Below are positions 1 through 7,790 of a stretch of 25,338 bases of DNA, in pieces; the first letter of the stretch is position 1, and each line of letters begins with the position of its first letter. The notes beneath the pieces are model-generated. The model worked only from the letters and a program-made list of their open reading frames with translations. It was not told the DNA's origin and searched no databases. The translations under genes and the position numbers were made by a program. The stretch covers positions 1 to 25,338 of the forward strand of contig CANBSV010000031.1 of the NCBI GenBank assembly GCA_947372225.1, written 5' to 3'. The stretch is from Burkholderiales bacterium (GTDB lineage: Bacteria; Pseudomonadota; Gammaproteobacteria; Burkholderiales; Burkholderiaceae_C).

Positions 1-887
1 CAGGCGACATCGCCTGAATTCATCTTCCAAGCCGTGATGCGGTCCGATGCATCGGCGGCAACCACGTATTGGGCATCGGCCGCAATTCCCTTGCGGCCGC
101 CCAGATTGCGGCTCCACAACGGCGTTCCGAGCTGGGCATTCACACATCCCACGGCCGCCTGAAACGAGCGAGCGCAGATGAAGTCCCCCACCCGAGCAGA
201 CGGCCCGACAAGATCGGCCAGGCGCTCAACCTCATTGGTCCCGCGAGGGGTGGCCATGGTCAAGTCCCACCGGACCGTGCCATTGGAAGGGTCCAAGCCA
301 GCCAACTTGGCGCCTTGCCCGACCAGCAACGTGTCCTTGAACGGCACGATCACACCGGTCTGCGACAGGCTCAACGCGTCTCCAGGACGCTTGACAGACC
401 AAAGGCTGGCCCCGTCCTGCGCGTCGAAGGCGCTGACGCTGCGGTCGATACCCACCACAAAAATGCGGCCACCAGCCACCAACGGCGCGGTCACCACCTT
501 GAAGCCCAAGGGCATTTGCCACAAGACCTTGCCGTCTTCAAGGGCCACCAGGTTGCCCTCTCGGGTGACCACTGCCGCCACGCGCCCGTCACTGCCCACA
601 CCGGCCGACAAAACCGCCCCGGCGCTGCCCTTCCACACCACCCGACCGGTCTCGGCCTCGATAGCCATGACCGTGCCATCGGAATCGGCCACCGTGAAGC
701 GGCCTGAATTGACAGCCACGGTCAGCGGAAACTCAACGTTGGACATACGCGAACTCCAGACCACGCGGCCCGTGATCTGTGGCTTGATGTCTACCAGTGG
801 CGTCGGCTTGGGCTTGTCCGGGCCCATCGAGCAAGCGCTCAGCAGGGCGACCAGCCCGGCCAACACGTAGCCAGTGAGGCGATTCAT
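1..887 (-). CDS. bamB: BamB, outer-membrane beta-barrel assembly lipoprotein (3' end cut by window edge)
   Basis: BamB is the beta-propeller lipoprotein of the BAM complex, which folds beta-barrel proteins into the outer membrane from the periplasmic side. The visible 295 residues start with a lipoprotein signal: MNRLTGYVLAGLVALLSAC, with lipobox LSAC and the acylated Cys at residue 19. Repeated propeller-blade signatures follow (GRVVWKGSAG, GKVLWQMPL, GASLWSVKRPG, GTVRWDLTMA, GTPLWSRNLGG), as expected of PQQ-type repeats. The family is usually about 380 residues long, so roughly 80-95 C-terminal residues lie beyond the left edge. The start is ATG at 885-887. It overlaps the yfgM stop as ATGA, which suggests translational coupling. 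In related genomes der follows downstream, outside this window. The identification is firm. Confidence 0.93.
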   Translation of the reverse strand, partial: MNRLTGYVLAGLVALLSACSMGPDKPKPTPLVDIKPQITGRVVWSSRMSNVEFPLTVAVNSGRFTVADSDGTVMAIEAETGRVVWKGSAGAVLSAGVGSDGRVAAVVTREGNLVALEDGKVLWQMPLGFKVVTAPLVAGGRIFVVGIDRSVSAFDAQDGASLWSVKRPGDALSLSQTGVIVPFKDTLLVGQGAKLAGLDPSNGTVRWDLTMATPRGTNEVERLADLVGPSARVGDFICARSFQAAVGCVNAQLGTPLWSRNLGGRKGIAADAQYVVAADASDRITAWKMNSGDVA

Positions 888-1579
888 TTGGACGCTCCTG
901 CGCCAGCGGCCTTGGCCGCTTCGGTGTTCGCCACGCCCTCGGGCAACGATCCCATGGCTGTCAATTTGGCTTCAATCAGCCGTCGGTATTCAATCTTCGA
1001 ATCCATCGACTGCCATGCCTTCTTGTAAGCGGCTTTCGCCTCGTCCGTCTTGCCCTGAGCCAGCAGCACGTCGCCCCGCCTGTCATTGACAAGCGCCTCG
1101 AAACCTTCAGCCGTGGCCGAATCGAGCTGCTTCAAAGCATCGTCGTATTGCTTTGCGTCCAAGAAAATCCCCGCCAATCTCAGCTTGGCAATGGTTTGGT
1201 ACTCGGTTTCCGCGGCATTCGCGCCGGCCCAAGTCAGTGTGGCCTTGGCCGAATCCGTCTGGCCCGCTTCGGACTGAACTCGAGCGCTCAACAGCGCGCC
1301 CTGCTGAGCAAAGGAAGTGCGTCCGTAGCGCTCTTTCAGATCGCTGAAGATGCGCCCGACCTTATCGGCATCGCCAGACTGCGCAGCGCGCTCGAGTTCG
1401 TCGAACATGGCGCCGGCCTTGGCGGCCTGATCGCGCTGCCACCAGTTCCACCCATTCCAGGCCGAAAAGCACGCCAACACGGCGATCAGCACGCTGACGA
1501 CCCCGTTGCCGTAGCGCTTCCAGAAGTGCTTGACGGCGTCAAGCTGTTCTTGTTCTTCGAGATCGAGATGCGTGGCCAT
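884..1579 (-). CDS. yfgM: YfgM-type TPR membrane protein (ancillary SecYEG translocon subunit family)
   Basis: The protein has 231 residues: a short charged cytosolic start (MATHLDLEEQEQLDAVKHFW), one membrane segment at about residues 26-47 (NGVVSVLIAVLACFSAWNGW), and an alpha-helical TPR-like periplasmic region rich in Ala, Lys and Glu. This is the layout of E. coli YfgM, which associates with SecYEG and the chaperone PpiD and helps hand over periplasmic and outer-membrane clients. The gene lies between hisS and bamB, as in E. coli, and this strongly supports the assignment. It starts 29 bp after the hisS stop and overlaps bamB by 4 bp, so YfgM and BamB are probably made from the same message. 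The C-terminus is a low-complexity Ala-rich tail. A direct role in secretion is inferred from the family. Confidence 0.88.
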   Translation of the reverse strand: MATHLDLEEQEQLDAVKHFWKRYGNGVVSVLIAVLACFSAWNGWNWWQRDQAAKAGAMFDELERAAQSGDADKVGRIFSDLKERYGRTSFAQQGALLSARVQSEAGQTDSAKATLTWAGANAAETEYQTIAKLRLAGIFLDAKQYDDALKQLDSATAEGFEALVNDRRGDVLLAQGKTDEAKAAYKKAWQSMDSKIEYRRLIEAKLTAMGSLPEGVANTEAAKAAGAGASK

Positions 1580-1608
1580 GTCTGCGATGGGGTGCGGGTA
1601 ACGGGGAA

Positions 1609-2904
1609 TTATGCGTTGCGCAATCGCGCGGCCCAGTCGCTGGCGTCGGCGAGCGCATAGGCCTGTTGGGGCTCATCGGCATTGCGAAGGGGCTTGACAG
1701 AAACCTCACCGCGCGCGACTTCGTCGTCACCGAAGATCAGCGCGTAGTCGGCTGCGCTGGCATCAGCGCGCTTGAACTGAGATTTCATGCTGCCCAGACC
1801 GTCGCGCCCGGCGGCGTGCATCAATACCGACACGCCCGCTGTGCGCAGCGTGTCGATGGTTCGCAGCGCCACAGGCACCAACGCAGCCGACGTCACCACG
1901 GCATAAGCGTTTGGCCTGACCGCGGGGGCGGCCACACCGGCTTCCTGCAGAAGCAGCAGCAACCGTTCGATGCCCAAGCCCCACCCGACGGCAGGTGCAG
2001 GCTTGCCGCCGAGTTGCTCGATCAAGGTGTCATAGCGGCCCCCGCCACACACCGTTCCTTGGGAGCCCAACCGCTCGGTCACCCACTCGAACACCGTGAG
2101 GTTGTAGTAATCCATGCCGCGCACGAGCCGCGGGTTGACTCGGTAGGGCTGGCCCACGGCGTCCAGCGCGGCGCGAACCGCGTCGAAGTGCGCGAGCGAT
2201 TCGGTGCCCAGAAACGACATCAACTGCGGAGCGCCTTCGACCACCGCCTGCATGGCCGGATTCTTGGTGTCAAGGATGCGCAGCGGATTGGTGTGCAAGC
2301 GCCGCCTGGCGTCCTCGTCAAGCAACTCGGCATGTGACTCAAAGTGCTCGATCAAGGCCTCGCGGTGCGCGCGCCGCTCATCGGGCTGCCCCAGGCTGTT
2401 GAGCTCGAGTCGCACATCGCGGCCGTCGACCAGACCCAGCTCGCGCCACAGCATGCGACACATCAGGATCAGCTCGGCATCAACGTCAGGGCCGGCGTAG
2501 CCCAGCGCTTCGGCACCCACCTGATGGAACTGCCGGTAGCGGCCCTTTTGAGGCCGCTCGTGGCGGAACATCGGTCCGATGTAGTACAGGCGCTTGCCGC
2601 CGTCACGCAGCAGCGAATGCTCGGTGACCGCACGCACCACGCCCGCGGTGTTCTCGGGACGCAGGGTGAGCCGGTCGCCGTTCATGGAATCCTCGAACGA
2701 GTACATCTCCTTTTCGACGATGTCGGTGACTTCGCCCAGGCCGCGCACGAACAGTGCCGTAGGCTCGACGATCGGAGTGCGCACGCCGACGTAGCCATGG
2801 CGCGTCATCAGCGAGCGCACGCAGCCTTCTAGCCAGTCCCAAGTCGCCGACTCGGGCGGCAGGATGTCGTTCATGCCTTTGACGGCCTTGATGGTTTCGC
2901 TCAT
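1609..2904 (-). CDS. hisS: Histidyl-tRNA synthetase
   Basis: This class II aminoacyl-tRNA synthetase charges tRNA-His with histidine in the cytosol. The 431-residue length is normal for a bacterial HisRS. Visible motifs are the N-terminal KGMNDILP; class II motif 2 at about residues 111-132, with the FRHERPQKGRYRQF core; the histidine-binding signatures RGMDYY (262-267) and GGGRYD (287-292); and motif 3, GWGLGIERLL (about 308-317). The C-terminal anticodon-binding domain runs from about residue 330. The start is ATG at 2902-2904. A weak purine-rich stretch (GAGAAAG) lies just upstream and partly overlaps a 12-bp palindrome. The gene follows ispG after a 106-bp gap containing a small hairpin (TGGCC/GGCCA, 2947-2961), and precedes yfgM. 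No essential residue appears to be missing. Confidence 0.97.
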   Translation of the reverse strand: MSETIKAVKGMNDILPPESATWDWLEGCVRSLMTRHGYVGVRTPIVEPTALFVRGLGEVTDIVEKEMYSFEDSMNGDRLTLRPENTAGVVRAVTEHSLLRDGGKRLYYIGPMFRHERPQKGRYRQFHQVGAEALGYAGPDVDAELILMCRMLWRELGLVDGRDVRLELNSLGQPDERRAHREALIEHFESHAELLDEDARRRLHTNPLRILDTKNPAMQAVVEGAPQLMSFLGTESLAHFDAVRAALDAVGQPYRVNPRLVRGMDYYNLTVFEWVTERLGSQGTVCGGGRYDTLIEQLGGKPAPAVGWGLGIERLLLLLQEAGVAAPAVRPNAYAVVTSAALVPVALRTIDTLRTAGVSVLMHAAGRDGLGSMKSQFKRADASAADYALIFGDDEVARGEVSVKPLRNADEPQQAYALADASDWAARLRNA

Positions 2905-3010
2905 TGCTTTCTCATGAATTCATGGGGCGCCACAACCTGATGGGCGTGGCCTCGGGGGCCATGCGACAGCTCGGGCAGGACCGGACAGGCGTTGCGACGA
3001 CGGCGCGATC

Positions 3011-4324
3011 TCAGGCTGATGCTTGGGTCGATGCCCCGAATCGCTTTTCGATGTAACTCTCGACCAGGGCATGAAATTCCTCGGCGATGCGCTCGCCGCG
3101 CAACGTCAGGGCCTTCTCGCCGTCGATAAAAACCGGAGCGGCAGGCGCCTCACCCGTACCGGGAAGGCTGATGCCGATATCGGCGTGCTTGCTCTCCCCA
3201 GGACCGTTGACGATGCAGCCCATCACAGCGACCTTCATGCCCTCGACGCCCGGATAGCGTGCGCGCCACACAGGCATCTGTGCGCGCAGGTGATCGTCGA
3301 TCTGCTTGGCGAGTTCCTGGAAGGTGGTGCTGGTGGTTCGGCCACAGCCTGGGCAAGCGGTGACGCTGGGGTTGAATGAGCGCAAGCCCAACGACTGCAG
3401 CACCTCGAGCGCCACCACCACCTCCTGTGTACGCGCCTCGCCGGGTTGCGGAGTGAGCGACACCCGGATGGTGTCGCCGATACCATCTTGGAGCAGCAAT
3501 GCGAGTGCGGCGGCCGAAGCCACCGTCCCCTTGGTGCCCATCCCGGCTTCGGTCAGGCCGAGGTGCAAGGCGTAATCGCAGCGCCTGGCCAACGCGCGGT
3601 AGACACTGACCAGATCCTGCACACCCGACATCTTGCAAGACAGGATGATTTGATCACCGCGCAAACCCAGCGCTTCGGCCCGCCGCGCCGAGGTGATCGC
3701 CGAGGTGATCAGCGCGCGATACATGATTTGCTGAGGCTCATGCGGCTCGGGCAGCCTGGCGTTGTCGTCCATCATCTGCGCCAGGAGATCGGAGTCGAGG
3801 CTGCCCCAGTTGACGCCGATGCGAACCGCCTTGTCGTGGCGCGCAGCGATCTCGATCATCTGCGCGAATTGGCGGTCGCCTTTGTCGCCCTTGCCCACGT
3901 TGCCGGGGTTGATGCGGTATTTGGACAGCGCCTCGGCGCAGGCCGGATGCTCGCTGAGCAAACGGTGGCCGTTGTAATGAAAGTCGCCTACAAGCGGCAC
4001 ATCGATGCCCATGCGGTCAAGTTGATCGCGGATGTGCGGAACCGCCGCCGCAGCTTCAGGCGTGTTGACAGTGATGCGAACCAGCTCAGACCCTGCCACC
4101 GCCAGTTCCTTGACCTGGATCGCGGTGCCGATCACGTCGACGGTGTCGGTGTTGGTCATCGACTGCACGCGAACCGGTGCGGACCCACCGATGGTGACCA
4201 CGCGCGCACCCCAGCGGACCTGGGCCTGACGGGTCCGCTTGGCGGCGGGCCTCGCGGGCTCGATGAAATCGTCCAAGCCTGCGACAGCAGCCGATGATGT
4301 TTGCTCGGTGGCGTGCGTTTTCAT
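3011..4324 (-). CDS. ispG: IspG (GcpE), 4-hydroxy-3-methylbut-2-en-1-yl diphosphate synthase
   Basis: IspG is the [4Fe-4S] enzyme of the MEP isoprenoid pathway that reduces 2-C-methyl-erythritol 2,4-cyclodiphosphate to HMBPP, using flavodoxin or ferredoxin electrons. The TIM-barrel half holds RWGARVVTIGG and SMTNTDT near the N-terminus. Three cluster-binding cysteines are visible, C324 and C327 in ACPGCGRT and C370 in AVMGCIVNGPGE, and the conserved Glu of the GPGE motif is at about 377. At 437 residues it is longer than the roughly 370-residue E. coli enzyme. The extra length is an approximately 35-residue polar N-terminal extension plus insertions in the middle, which I recall as usual in betaproteobacteria. 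The start is ATG at 4322-4324, preceded by AGAAGG. It begins 11 bp after the rodZ stop, so the two genes are probably co-transcribed. Confidence 0.97.
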   Translation of the reverse strand: MKTHATEQTSSAAVAGLDDFIEPARPAAKRTRQAQVRWGARVVTIGGSAPVRVQSMTNTDTVDVIGTAIQVKELAVAGSELVRITVNTPEAAAAVPHIRDQLDRMGIDVPLVGDFHYNGHRLLSEHPACAEALSKYRINPGNVGKGDKGDRQFAQMIEIAARHDKAVRIGVNWGSLDSDLLAQMMDDNARLPEPHEPQQIMYRALITSAITSARRAEALGLRGDQIILSCKMSGVQDLVSVYRALARRCDYALHLGLTEAGMGTKGTVASAAALALLLQDGIGDTIRVSLTPQPGEARTQEVVVALEVLQSLGLRSFNPSVTACPGCGRTTSTTFQELAKQIDDHLRAQMPVWRARYPGVEGMKVAVMGCIVNGPGESKHADIGISLPGTGEAPAAPVFIDGEKALTLRGERIAEEFHALVESYIEKRFGASTQASA

Positions 4325-4335
4325 CTGCCTGCCTT

Positions 4336-5241
4336 CTACTTGAGTTCGAGACGTGCCACGTTGTCGCGCGTCGATGCCGCGAGATCAACGGTGGCGCCAC
4401 GATAGGACAGTTGTGTCGCCGCTGCGTTGCCCACCTTGATGCGCAAGGGCAAGACGCCGTCGAGCGCCACCATTTCACCGGGCTGGAGCATGCGTGACAA
4501 AACTATCTGCGAGCGACCATCGACCACCTCGACCCACGACTGTTCGCTGGCCTTGAGCTGCAAAGGTGCAGCGACAGCCGCTGATGCAACTGGCAACGGG
4601 ACAGTCGAAGCGTCAGGGGAGGAGTGAATCGTCTCAACGACCGAGCCTGCCGTGCTCGCATCCGGCACCTCGGCATCGGGGGCCGAAGCCTGCACCGAAG
4701 CCGTGGCAGCAGACGCCGGCGAAGCCGGTGGATCAGCGATCACGGCGGCTGAAGAAGCCTCATCGGAAGGTTGTGGCGCCGTGCCTTGAATGAACCCGCG
4801 CATGGTGCCAATCCAGTCGGTCGGCATCAGGTAAACCACGACCGCAGCCACTGTGATCAACAGCGCCGCCCAGATTCCGGGGGACGCCAGCGCCGATGCG
4901 CTTGACGGGTCATGGCGACCGGGCCGATCACGAAACGGAAGCTTGATGCCCTCGTCCACAGCCTCGAGGCGATGACTGAGCGCCTGCGGCAGTGCTGCCA
5001 AAACCGGCGCAGGATCGATCTTGAGGCTACGGCACATCGTTTGGGCCAGCGCCCGCGCGAACGTCGCATCAGGAAGTTCTGCAAGCCGATCGGCTTCCAG
5101 GAGTTCCAGCTTGCGATGAGACACCTTGATCGCCGCAGCCAACGCACCGATGTGCAGCCCTCGAGCCTGGCGAGCCTCGCGAAGCATGGTTCCCGCGCTT
5201 TTCGCGGCAGCACTGGCAGGGGGGGTGTCCTGATCACTCAT
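4336..5241 (-). CDS. rodZ: RodZ-like helix-turn-helix membrane protein
   Basis: RodZ is a single-pass membrane protein that links MreB to the elongasome and sets rod shape. The 301-residue product has an N-terminal helix-turn-helix region (about residues 15-80, with MLREARQARGLHIGALAAAIKVS), a basic juxtamembrane stretch (about 100-111), a membrane segment at about 122-140 (GIWAALLITVAAVVVYLM), an Ala/Ser/Pro-rich periplasmic linker (about 150-225), and a C-terminal beta-rich domain (about 225-301, with QSWVEVVDGRSQIVLSRML) typical of the RodZ C-terminus. I chose the ATG at 5239-5241, reading MSDQDTPP. It overlaps the pilW stop by 8 bp, and an earlier in-frame start would add 36 residues that look non-native. 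The position between pilW and ispG is the usual one. Transcriptional effects of the HTH are not implied. Confidence 0.92.
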   Translation of the reverse strand: MSDQDTPPASAAAKSAGTMLREARQARGLHIGALAAAIKVSHRKLELLEADRLAELPDATFARALAQTMCRSLKIDPAPVLAALPQALSHRLEAVDEGIKLPFRDRPGRHDPSSASALASPGIWAALLITVAAVVVYLMPTDWIGTMRGFIQGTAPQPSDEASSAAVIADPPASPASAATASVQASAPDAEVPDASTAGSVVETIHSSPDASTVPLPVASAAVAAPLQLKASEQSWVEVVDGRSQIVLSRMLQPGEMVALDGVLPLRIKVGNAAATQLSYRGATVDLAASTRDNVARLELK

Positions 5242-6088
5242 CAAATCGGCCCTCTGCGAGCGAATTGGTCTCTGGAGACTGAGGGAAACGGTTGCGAAGC
5301 TGGTCACCAAGATCGGCGACCGCATTGCGGTTGCCCATCTTGTTTTCAATCCTCACCGCCAACCATAGCGTCTGGGGACTGATCAGATCAGCCGATGAGT
5401 TGACGCGCCTGATGTAGAACCGCGCCCGCTCAAGCTCACCCTTTCGGTACAGAACCTCGCTGAGATTGACCGCGATGGCGGGGTTGGTCACGTCCAGGCC
5501 ATAGGCGCGAACAAGAGTGCGCTCAGCGTCGTCAAGTTTTCCACTGCGCGCCTGGCAAACGCCCTGCGTGAGCAAGGTGCGCGGGGTGTCCTCATATCGC
5601 GGCGATTTCAGGGCCTGGGCGAACAGCCCATCGGCTTCGGCGAAGCGAGACTGCTGGCACAGATACCAGCCGAAGTTCTGCATCGTGTCGGGATCCTGGG
5701 GGTCGAGCTGCAAGGCGCGGCGGAAGCTTTCCTCGGCAAGCCGACTGTCGCCAAGGCTGCCGTAAATCAGCCCTCGAAGGTTGTATGCGGCCGCAACGGT
5801 CGGGTCGGCGGCAATCGAGCGCTTGACCTCGTCAAGCGCCGTCGTCATTTGACCCCGGCCGAAATACGCTGAGGCGAGCTCGAGGCGCACCCGGCCCCGC
5901 CTGGCAGTCTCGGACTCATCGGATGCGGTGACGCGATCTTTCGGAGGCATTGAGGACGACGGCAGGCCGGGCGTCCCCTCGATGGTGCGGTGCACGCATC
6001 CGGACAACACTGCCGTCATCAGCAAGGCAGCGAGCCACGTCATGCCTGTGACGCCCATGGCATTCGCACTGCGTCGTTTCATCGTCAT
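5234..6088 (-). CDS. pilW: PilW (PilF-type) TPR lipoprotein for type IV pilus assembly and stability
   Basis: The 284-residue product begins with a lipoprotein signal sequence (MTMKRRSANAMGVTGMTWLAALLMTAVLSGC, lipobox LSGC, Cys at about 31). Tandem tetratricopeptide repeats fill the rest: RVRLELASAYFGRGQM, AAAYNLRGLIYGSLGDSRLA, QDPDTMQNFGWYLCQQSRFA and later units. PilW/PilF is the outer-membrane pilotin-type lipoprotein needed for multimerisation of the PilQ secretin or for pilus stability. The position between rlmN and rodZ is the known chromosomal context of pilW/pilF in beta- and gammaproteobacteria and supports the name. The start overlaps the rlmN stop as ATGA; a second in-frame ATG lies two codons later. 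No other pilus genes are in this window, so the pilus machinery must be encoded elsewhere. Confidence 0.93.
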   Translation of the reverse strand: MTMKRRSANAMGVTGMTWLAALLMTAVLSGCVHRTIEGTPGLPSSSMPPKDRVTASDESETARRGRVRLELASAYFGRGQMTTALDEVKRSIAADPTVAAAYNLRGLIYGSLGDSRLAEESFRRALQLDPQDPDTMQNFGWYLCQQSRFAEADGLFAQALKSPRYEDTPRTLLTQGVCQARSGKLDDAERTLVRAYGLDVTNPAIAVNLSEVLYRKGELERARFYIRRVNSSADLISPQTLWLAVRIENKMGNRNAVADLGDQLRNRFPQSPETNSLAEGRFDE

Positions 6089-7263
6089 GGGTGGCCTTCG
6101 TGAGCTGCCGTCAGATCAATCTGCAAGACGTTCGGGGCCTCGGCCACGATCGGTATGTGAACACGCCCGGCCAACCGCTGCCGAAGCCGGGTGCGGTCCT
6201 GCACCTCCCCGGCGAGTTGCCCGCACGCGGCGTCAATGTCGTCGCCGCGGGTCTTGCGGATCGTGGTCACGATACCGGCATCCTGCAAGGCCTTTGCAAA
6301 CTGCAACACCCTTTCGCGCGGGCTGCGCAGCAGCCCTGAGGCAGGAAACGGATTGAATGGGATCAGATTGAACTTGCACGAAATCGGTTGACCACCGGAC
6401 CCTTGAACCAGTTCGACCAATTGAGCAGCATGGGCGAGCGAGTCGTTGACGCCATCGAGCATGCAGTACTCAAATGTGATGAAGTCCCGCGGTGCCGACT
6501 CGAGGTAACGCGAGCAGGCGGACAGCAGTTCATTCAAAGGGTATTTGCGATTGAGTGGCACCAAGTCGTCGCGAAGCGCGTCGTCAGGGGCGTGCAGTGA
6601 CACCGCAAGAGCCACCGGGCAGTCAGCCCGCAGGCGATCCATCATGGGAACCACACCCGAGGTCGACACGGTGACCCGCCGCCGCGACAGACCGTAACCA
6701 TGGTCGTCAAGCATCACCCGCAAAGCAGGCAGCAGTGCCGCATAGTTCTGCAGCGGCTCGCCCATGCCCATCAGGACCACGTTGGTGATCGCACGCGTGC
6801 CTTCAGCCAGGTTGAGGCGCACGCGCAATTGGTGCTCGGCGTGCCACAGTTGACCGACGATTTCGGCGGTGGTCAGGTTGCGGCTGAAACCCTGGTGACC
6901 CGTCGAGCAGAAACGGCATCCAACGGCACAACCGGCCTGAGACGACACGCACAAGGTGCCGCGGTCATCCTCGGGAATAAAGACCGTCTCGACGGCGTCG
7001 CCACCGCCCACATCGAACAGCCATTTGATGGTGCCATCAGCCGATGCCTGCTCACTGATGACCGCAGGAACACGAACCTCAGCCACACCACCAAGCCGCT
7101 CTCGCAGCGACTTGGCCAGATCGGACATGTGCGAGAAATCGCAAGCGCCACGCTGATGGATCCAGCGAAACAACTGCGTCGCGCGAAATCGCTTCTCGCC
7201 GAGTTGCTCGCAGTACGCCGTCAGTCCGGCCAGATCGAAGTCGAGCAGGTTGACGGCGGTCAT
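6085..7263 (-). CDS. rlmN: RlmN, dual-specificity 23S rRNA A2503 / tRNA A37 C2-methyltransferase
   Basis: RlmN is a radical-SAM enzyme that puts a methyl group on C2 of adenine 2503 in 23S rRNA and adenine 37 in some tRNAs, which tunes decoding and antibiotic sensitivity at the peptidyl-transferase centre. The radical-SAM cluster motif CAVGCRFC gives Cys 112, 116 and 119. Seven residues before it, Cys105 (in TLCVSSQ) corresponds to the conserved cysteine of E. coli RlmN. Near the C-terminus, DIDAACGQL carries the mechanistic methyl-carrying/resolving Cys at 347. The protein has 392 residues from ATG 7261-7263 (MTAVNLLDFDL). An upstream in-frame extension of 62 residues exists but matches nothing in the family and would run into ndk. 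The gene sits 31 bp after ndk and overlaps pilW by 4 bp. Confidence 0.97.
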   Translation of the reverse strand: MTAVNLLDFDLAGLTAYCEQLGEKRFRATQLFRWIHQRGACDFSHMSDLAKSLRERLGGVAEVRVPAVISEQASADGTIKWLFDVGGGDAVETVFIPEDDRGTLCVSSQAGCAVGCRFCSTGHQGFSRNLTTAEIVGQLWHAEHQLRVRLNLAEGTRAITNVVLMGMGEPLQNYAALLPALRVMLDDHGYGLSRRRVTVSTSGVVPMMDRLRADCPVALAVSLHAPDDALRDDLVPLNRKYPLNELLSACSRYLESAPRDFITFEYCMLDGVNDSLAHAAQLVELVQGSGGQPISCKFNLIPFNPFPASGLLRSPRERVLQFAKALQDAGIVTTIRKTRGDDIDAACGQLAGEVQDRTRLRQRLAGRVHIPIVAEAPNVLQIDLTAAHEGHP

Positions 7264-7294
7264 GGCAGGCCCGATTGGCCGGTGAATGGACGAC

Positions 7295-7720
7295 TCAGCG
7301 GGAGTAGACGTTCGCGCCGGCAAAAAAGAAGGCAATTTCCTGAGCAGCGGTTTCTGCTGCGTCAGAGCCGTGCACCGCGTTGGCATCAATGCTGTCGGCG
7401 AAGTCAGCGCGAATGGTGCCCTTGTCGGCCTTCTTCGGATCCGTGGCACCCATCAGGTCACGGTTCTTGGCGATAGCGTTCTCGCCCTCAAGCGCCTGAA
7501 TCATGACGGGGCCCGACACCATGAAATCCACCAGGTCCTTGAAGAAAGGGCGCGCCTTGTGCACTGCATAGAAAGCCTCAGCTTCACCACGCGACAGGTG
7601 AGCCATGCGAGCTGCGATCACCTTCAGGCCGGCCGCTTCGAAGCGGGAGTAGATCTGGCCAATGACGTTCTTGGCGACGGCGTCGGGCTTGATGATGGAG
7701 AGCGTTCGTTCGATAGCCAT
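7295..7720 (-). CDS. ndk: Nucleoside diphosphate kinase
   Basis: Ndk moves the gamma-phosphate of ATP to other (d)NDPs and so balances the nucleotide pools. The 141-residue length and sequence are canonical: ERTLSIIKPDAV at the N-terminus, the Kpn loop region (about 90-115), and the active-site His117 in the signature NAVHGSDA, which is phosphorylated during catalysis. The start is ATG at 7718-7720, with AGGA about nine bases upstream, the clearest ribosome-binding site in this part of the window. The 66-bp gap behind the rluB-type gene contains a good -10 box, so ndk–rlmN–pilW–rodZ–ispG–hisS may also have its own promoter. No anomalies were seen. Confidence 0.98.
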   Translation of the reverse strand: MAIERTLSIIKPDAVAKNVIGQIYSRFEAAGLKVIAARMAHLSRGEAEAFYAVHKARPFFKDLVDFMVSGPVMIQALEGENAIAKNRDLMGATDPKKADKGTIRADFADSIDANAVHGSDAAETAAQEIAFFFAGANVYSR

Positions 7721-7761
7721 GGGGATAATTCCTGTTGGGAGATGTCTGAGAAAAGCCTTGA

Positions 7762-7790
7762 ATTCTACTGTCGGGCGCCACGCGGATCAG
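7762..7790 (-). promoter_or_regulatory. Candidate ndk promoter
   Basis: On the minus strand the gap between the pseudouridine synthase gene and ndk holds TAGAAT (7762-7767), five of six matches to the sigma-70 -10 consensus. CTGATC lies 17 bp upstream (7785-7790) as a poor -35 element. Transcription would start near 7755 and leave a leader of about 35 nt with the AGGA ribosome site. The -10 box is seen in the sequence; use as a promoter is inferred. The weak -35 keeps confidence low. Confidence 0.3.

Noticed and set aside
69..870. Plus-strand open frames opposite bamB
   Set aside because: The minus strand encodes a clear BamB with signal peptide and propeller repeats; the plus-strand translations show no domain.
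2913..2924. Perfect 12-bp palindrome CATGAATTCATG just upstream of hisS
   Set aside because: Several palindromes of this length are expected by chance in 25 kb, and its central bases cannot form a stable RNA hairpin. Noted only because it overlaps the hisS ribosome-site region.
2947..2961. Small hairpin (TGGCC/GGCCA) between ispG and hisS as a terminator
   Set aside because: The stem is only 5 bp and no T-run follows; read-through into hisS is more likely.
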